A stretch of DNA of 64,000 nucleotides from Myrica gale (taxonomy: Eukaryota > Streptophyta > Magnoliopsida > Fagales > Myricaceae), in NCBI GenBank assembly GCA_963930655.1, contig OZ005607.1, positions 21,402,374-21,466,373 on the forward strand. The letters run 5' to 3'. Below, one piece after another: positions 59,212 through 64,000 of this stretch. The translations under genes and the position numbers were made by a program. The notes under the pieces were generated by a model, which did no database searches, was not told where the DNA came from, and saw only the letters and a program-made list of their open reading frames with translations. The first letter of the stretch is position 1. Every line of letters begins with the position of its first letter.

Positions 59212-61631
59212 CGGAGGAGAGCCTCGAAGAGTTAGAAACCGATGAGGCCGTGAAAGAGTTTGTGAGGATATTTGAGGAAGTAACTGGCAATGAATTCGAG
59301 CCCTGGGAAAGAGAAGAAGTTTCAGAAGAAGCGACTGAAGTTCTATCTTGTTGACATGGTACCCATTGCTTCTTTCCAGTTTTAAACCGCGGGCAAAAAT
59401 GTGAAGGTTGCTATTCCTAATGGTTAAAGAAGTTTCATTAACCCTGGACAGGATGATGGAGTTGAAGTGAGGCATGGAGGTCTTCGTCTTAGGTAGCTAG
59501 GAGCTGCAGTCGCACACTACAAATTTGACCCTTTTGTTGCCAATTTCATGAAAGTTTTGTGCAGTCAGGGGATATACAGGTATAATTTATCTATAATAGT
59601 TCCATTTTCAGTGACCATTTGGAACATGAAAATTTTCCATCTTTCACTTAGGTACGCCTTGATGGAGATGGGGTATGATCCCCCTGATATACCCACAGGA
59701 ATGGCGACTACTTTCCACTTGAAAAAATGTACGAAACTGTATTTCTTTCTTTCTCTTTCTTCTATCCTGGAAGAAATGGGCTAACAGAGAAATATCAATC
59801 ATCAGGTGAGGAGGCTCTCCTAGAGTACATCGAAAAAGTAGAATCAATAAAGGAGACGGGGCAGATGGCCGAGGCTGTGAGGTCAGATTACAGCCAAAGA
59901 TGGTTCACTCTGATGCAGTCTACTAAGCCTTTCATCCTGAAGGAATTCCGAGAAATTGCAGATCATGTAAGGGAAACGGAAGTGTTTGCAATTCCTGTAA
60001 TCAATATTCTTGAAGATATTTTGACTCTCACCTGCCCAATGATCAGTCTGCAGCCGCACTAGAGAGTATCCGAGACATAAATGTGGCTCAGTGGCTTCAC
60101 ACATAATAGGAGACATGAGTGGCTCTACTCTTGATGATCCATTGTCTGATCGATAAGAGAAACTCGGATGCTCTGTCTCCCCCTTAGATAAAAAATCTGA
60201 GGAATACCAGATGATCACAAAGTATCTGGAGAGAACTTACGAACCTGTCGTAGTTGGAGCCATTGTAAGTTACCTGAACATGGTGGAATTTTCTTGCTGG
60301 TAACTAATTTTCCATGGAATACACTATTCTAAAGCGTCTTCACCTCCGAACTTCTATGCATTCTAGGAATATGATGTAACCGTTGAGTACATTTTTGAGG
60401 TAGAATCGAATGCCATGCCTTCTTATGATGAAATAAAGAAGTTGCCAAACAAAGTCCTTTTATGGTGTGGTAAGAAGGTCATTCTGGTATCGTTCTTCAG
60501 TGTTCTTTCTTTTGTTTGTTTGCGGGATCATGACTTTCTATGTTGTATGAGCAACTCTTTTCAACAGGCACACGCAGCTCGAATCTGATGAGGCACTTGC
60601 ATCAAGGGTTCTTGCCAGCGATATGCCATCTCCCTGTCCCGGGTTACATGGTAGTAAACTGATCAATTAAATCGCATGCATTCCCGTTGTATTCTCATCT
60701 GTGCTCAAACACCTAGTCTGTTGCATCAATTCTGTGTGGTCTTTGTCAAAACAGTTTGGCCGAGCAATCGTCTGCTCAGATGCTTCAGCAGAAGCTGCAA
60801 GATACGGGTATACTGCTGTAGACAGACCGGAGGGGTTCTTGGTCCTTGCAATTGCCTCTCTAGGAGACAATGTTCTAGAAGTAAAAAAAGTACCTCAGGT
60901 TTGTCAACTTTCCTCAAATCCTTTTCAGATGATGGGTCGACACTCGACACAGTTTCCTTTAAATATCCTGCTGTAACTCGATGGGGCAGGATAAGAAGTC
61001 CTTGGAAGAGAAGAAGATTGGGGTGAAGGGATTGGGTCGAAAGAAACCCGATGAATCAGAACACTTCGTTTGGAAAGACAATATCAAAGTTCCCTGCGGT
61101 CACTTGGTTCCCTCAGATTACAAAGAAAGCCCACTTGAATACAACGAGTACGCTGTTTACGATCCTAAACTGGTATGAAATTAAGCAACCGTCAGACGAC
61201 TATTAGCTAGGCTTTGGTAGATTTGAGACCGAAATTCGTTGAAGCTTTAACTGCCATACAATTGATGCATGTTGTGTCAGGTGAGCATGCAGTTTGTGGT
61301 GCAGGTGCGGTTTCAGGAGAAGGACGTGGTGATGGTTGCCAAGGAGCCATGAAGATCAGGTGGAAGAAAATTTGGTTCTGTACAAGTGCTTTTTGTCTCT
61401 TCAGTTAGCCAACTTTTGCTGGTGATGGATCTTTTTTGAAGGGGGATGGTCCGTGCATAGCCCTTTTTTTCCTTTTCGTTTTTTCTTTCTCCTTTCCCTT
61501 CCTTTTCTGTATAGGTCCGTGTATTATGTATAGCCCTTGGTTAGTGTATGTTGATGATCCTTTGTATATATAAACTTCCTTTAACCTTCCTTGATGGATT
61601 AAGTAATATAAATAATAATTATTAGGCATGT

Positions 61632-62525
61632 TTTTTTTTTCTGAATAATGTCGAGAGGCTAACATTGCATATTGGATCTAATAAAGAACTGGAAACTAAA
61701 TATCCAAGCAAATTAAGCTGCAAATGGAGCAACGGGACCAAATAAGGGTCGATAAACCACATAAGACGACATCTACCAGAATTATTTGAGTGCTAGCCAT
61801 TGAACTAGGAAAGAGCGGCAGTCTAGACAAACGAGGCCGAAAAAGCCAACAAGTGGCCAAAAAAACCCCTCGGGGCCGCTACAACTAAAGAGGAACAAAC
61901 AAGCCCATCAACTAGGAAAGAGCGGCAGCCTAGACAAACGTAACATAGCCCACAGGGTGGCCGGCAAGGCCAAAAAGATGCTGAAAACGCCCCCCAGGGG
62001 TCGCTACAACTAAATAGGAACAAACAAGCCCACCAACGGGCTAAAACAAAGCAACAAGCCTCGCTACAACTAAAGAGGAAAAAACAAGCCCACCAATGGG
62101 CTAAAGCCTAGAGACCACCAAACAAGGAGATTTGAACGCCAGAGGTGCTAGAGCTGACCAGGGGGCGATGGCTCCAAAGATCGCTAGAAATAGCCCATGC
62201 AAGGAGAAATAAGGGCGGGAGCGTGAGGAGTGTGCAGAAGGGACCGGCGGAGGAGCTGGTGATGTTGGGCTGATGCGTGGCCTCCGGTGATGAGCAAAAA
62301 TGCCGAGATTTAGCCTCCAAATATTCAAGCAAAAACTGAAAAAACAAGGGAAAGGGGAGAAGAACAGAGACTAAGGAAGCTGTCAGGGAAGGAGGGAGGA
62401 CAAGAGGAACCAGAGCTCCTTCCGCCACGAGAGATTGGAAGAGGTTGGACTGCTAGGGTTTGGGGTATTGTTCTAGAGAGAAGGCAGAGCCTCTCTCTCT
62501 AGAACATATTCAGACATATGTTTAG
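61632..62525 (-). mobile_element. Retroposon of about 0.9 kb with poly(A) and 13-bp target duplication
   Basis: On the minus strand the block runs from near 62525 to an A10 tail (61640-61631). It is flanked by TTATTAGGCATGT (61619-61631 and 62526-62538). Its 5' part has CTCTCTAGAACA and AAACCCTAGCAGTCC, then an open stretch (62428-62108) rich in Leu, Pro and Ser, without reverse transcriptase. The 3' half holds imperfect repeats of about 60-100 bp (units with TTGTAGCG, GTTTGTTCCTCTTTAG, TAGGCTGCCGCTCTTTCCTA). It was probably moved by a LINE, and may be an internally deleted LINE or a chimeric non-autonomous retroposon. It lies 280 bp past the PARP3 stop. Confidence 0.8.
61805..62110. repeat. 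Imperfect internal repeats in the retroposon
   Basis: CTAGGAAAGAGCGGCAG and CTAGACAAACG occur at 61807 and 61911. CGCTACAACTAAA followed by AGGAACAAACAAGCCCA recurs at about 61877, 61993 and 62061 with small changes. Periods vary (about 68-116 bp), so this is local duplication rather than a clean satellite. Confidence 0.75.
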
Positions 62526-62538
62526 TTATTAGGCATGT

Positions 62539-63188
62539 GGTATGACGCGGTCGTTCCTGAACAAAAATGTGACAGTGATTTTGCAAGCATATTCAATTCT
62601 AGAAATTTAAACAGATTTTTAAAATCTCAGCGTCATTGTATGTTGTTGCATGATATAAAAAAATCTCAAAATTTAATATTTTAATCTTTAAGGTATTCAT
62701 TTCAATGTGAAGAAGGTCTTTAAGCTACACTTTTTGTGATAAAATTGGTCCTGCAAGTCCCTACAGTGTCGTTAGTGTCCTTTCCAAATAATATAATAGT
62801 ATTATATAGAACCTTCAAATTCAAATTTATATTTAAAAATACTATTTTTTTAATTTTAATAGTTTAGTTTTGGAGGAGTACGGTAATTTTGTACGTGGTT
62901 TAATGAACAAATTAAATGAAAGGCAATAATTGATTATTTTCAAAACATATGAAACGGAATAAAATATTTTAAAATTAGAGGGATGTTTACTATTTATATT
63001 TTTGTCCATAGATATAGAGCTTACTATAATGTTCTCTAATAAAGCATATTGATTTAGAAAAAATTGAGCTTAGTTTGTTTTTTTTGGAAAATAATAGAAC
63101 TCTTACAATTGACTTGAAATTATTTTTACTTTGACCTCATTTTCAAGTGGTTCCCAAATATGTGAAAACAAGTAAATTATGTGGAGAG
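62539..63188. other. Intergenic, AT-rich, nothing recognised
   Basis: No exon, RNA or bounded element seen. Confidence 0.5.
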
Positions 63189-64000
63189 TAGGGGTGAATA
63201 GCGGACTAGTCGGAAGCGGAATTTGACATTCCGACATACGGTCCGCTAACTAGCGGATGGCCAAAATCGACTTCGCTTATGCTTCCGACTCTTAGCGGAC
63301 TTAGCAGAAGCGGATAGCGAAATTCCGACAACTTTTTAATCCATATTTTTCGGCCCATTTAAGCATTTTTTTCAATAAATGAAAATCTTACTCATTCATC
63401 ACAATTCACACAATAAAATCCTATTTTGCGAAATCACACTCTGCCACCTAAGGCTGCTATGGCTATTTTTATTTTCCTCATTTTCCTCGGCATCACTTCA
63501 GGTTACTTTTGATGGCAATTCAATTGAAGAAAAATTACTCGGTCACAGTTTGGGATAGGGGTGTCAAACCGTCACCGTCACCGCAATTGACGGAATCATA
63601 TAATTAACACTGTCACCGCACCGCTAAGGTACAATAACCGCCCTTACCGGTGACGGCATTAACGGTAACAGTTATACGATAACCGCTTAAACCGTATAAC
63701 CGTTGTGCCAAAAAAATAAGTTTTTTCCTTGAACTTTTTCACTGTTTTGGGCTGTTTTAATTTCCAACTTAATATCATAATCAATAATCATATCAAATGG
63801 ACAAATATCATAACATATTCAAATATAATATCATAATCATTAACAATCATAATAAATATAAAGTTGTCCAAAAGTATAACATAATATCATATTCAAACAT
63901 AAAAACTAAAGTCTAATAAAAGTGTTCAACAATGTGACATAAACCAACTAACATATTCCAACAAAAGCCCAACAAAAGTATGTCACATAATCAATAATCA
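63189..64000. mobile_element. Partial hAT element, left end, with a second hAT left end inside
   Basis: TAGGGGTGAATAGCGGAC at 63189 is a hAT-type end followed by subterminal repeats of CGGAAGCGGA/TCCGCTA. At 63556 a second end, TAGGGGTGTCAAACCGTC, starts another element with GTCACCGTCACCGC and ACGGTAAC repeats. Neither right end is in the window. The second is either nested in the first or adjacent. No transposase is visible in the part seen. Confidence 0.65.

Larger units (their letters stand above)
56071..61352 (+). pseudogene. PARP3: PARP3-like poly(ADP-ribose) polymerase gene, disrupted
   Basis: Exon traces follow plant PARP3 from near its start (VHETRSHS, 56071) to a terminal TGA (61350-61352). 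PADR1-type zinc region: 56200-56690 (KCPVCNGYLEF, EWSSCTFSTKDPPRK). BRCT: 56837-57585 (FTGIMICLTGRLSRTH, REAWLVDSINKKEPQ). WGR: 57830-58157 and 59217-59360. Regulatory domain: 59440-60240. Catalytic domain: 60365-61352 (LPNKVLLWCGTRSSNL, YGYTAVDRPEGFLVL, SPLEYNEYAVYDPK). Defects: no clear ATG; frameshifts near 56145 and 56545; AT instead of GT after 56364; an inserted foldback (57586-57821); a TRIM (58158-59211); a frameshift near 59310; TAG at 59494-59496; an 8-bp duplication near 60085; TAA at 60154-60156. The catalytic His is Cys (LWCG), as in plant PARP3 generally, while the Glu of NEY remains. Identity is firm. The copy cannot make a full protein. Confidence 0.9.

Noticed and set aside
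1..64000. CRISPR array, bacterial operon, organelle insert, tRNA or rRNA gene
   Set aside because: No regularly spaced short repeats with unique spacers, no ribosome-binding-site-led gene clusters, no clear cloverleaf or rRNA core sequence were found on reading both strands; a tRNAscan run was not possible.

Overview
The window is plant nuclear DNA: AT-rich, with introns, polypyrimidine 5' leaders and many transposable elements of plant type. The gene families point to a eudicot, probably woody, but no lineage can be fixed from this sequence alone. No bacterial-type operon, rRNA, tRNA or CRISPR array was seen. Most long stop-free stretches are chance ORFs; the real genes are split into exons and had to be read through their splice sites.

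Four host genes are recognisable. (1) 4243-5198 (+): an apparently intact four-exon CENTRORADIALIS/TFL1-class PEBP gene, a flowering repressor. (2) 20778-32743 (-): a BASS4-like plastid bile-acid/sodium symporter gene over about 12 kb. Most exons align cleanly to the family, but there is an in-frame TGA, at least two lost splice donors and two exons that are decayed or not found. (3) 48947-51401 (+): an apparently intact two-exon WIP-type C2H2 zinc-finger gene. (4) 56071-61352 (+): a PARP3-like gene with PADR1, BRCT, WGR, regulatory and catalytic regions. It is clearly dead: two elements sit in its exons, and it has stops and frameshifts.

Between the genes lie mobile elements, several with exact boundaries. 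They include an 8.6-kb CACTA transposon (6514-15125) with a 3-bp target duplication and decayed minus-strand accessory genes. There are three hAT elements with both ends located (21097-21424, 33783-35948, 54578-55093), a hAT transposase remnant (about 40694-41345) and two nested hAT left ends at the right edge. Two tiny LTR elements (TRIMs) are complete: 354 bp at 21432-21785 and 1054 bp at 58158-59211. Two copies of one solo-LTR family lie at 40529-40688 and 42490-42662. Poly(A)-tailed retroposons lie at 46189-46443, 47312-47607 and 61632-62525. There are also long-inverted-repeat foldbacks and a family of short MITEs.

The host genes do not form a pathway. The story of the locus is two developmental regulators kept intact beside two decaying housekeeping-type genes, in a region where non-autonomous elements insert into introns, exons and each other. 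The clearest less-described items are the 354-bp TRIM, the 1054-bp TRIM inside a PARP3 exon, the GC-rich foldback in the preceding PARP3 exon, and the CACTA element with a duplicated accessory-gene tail.
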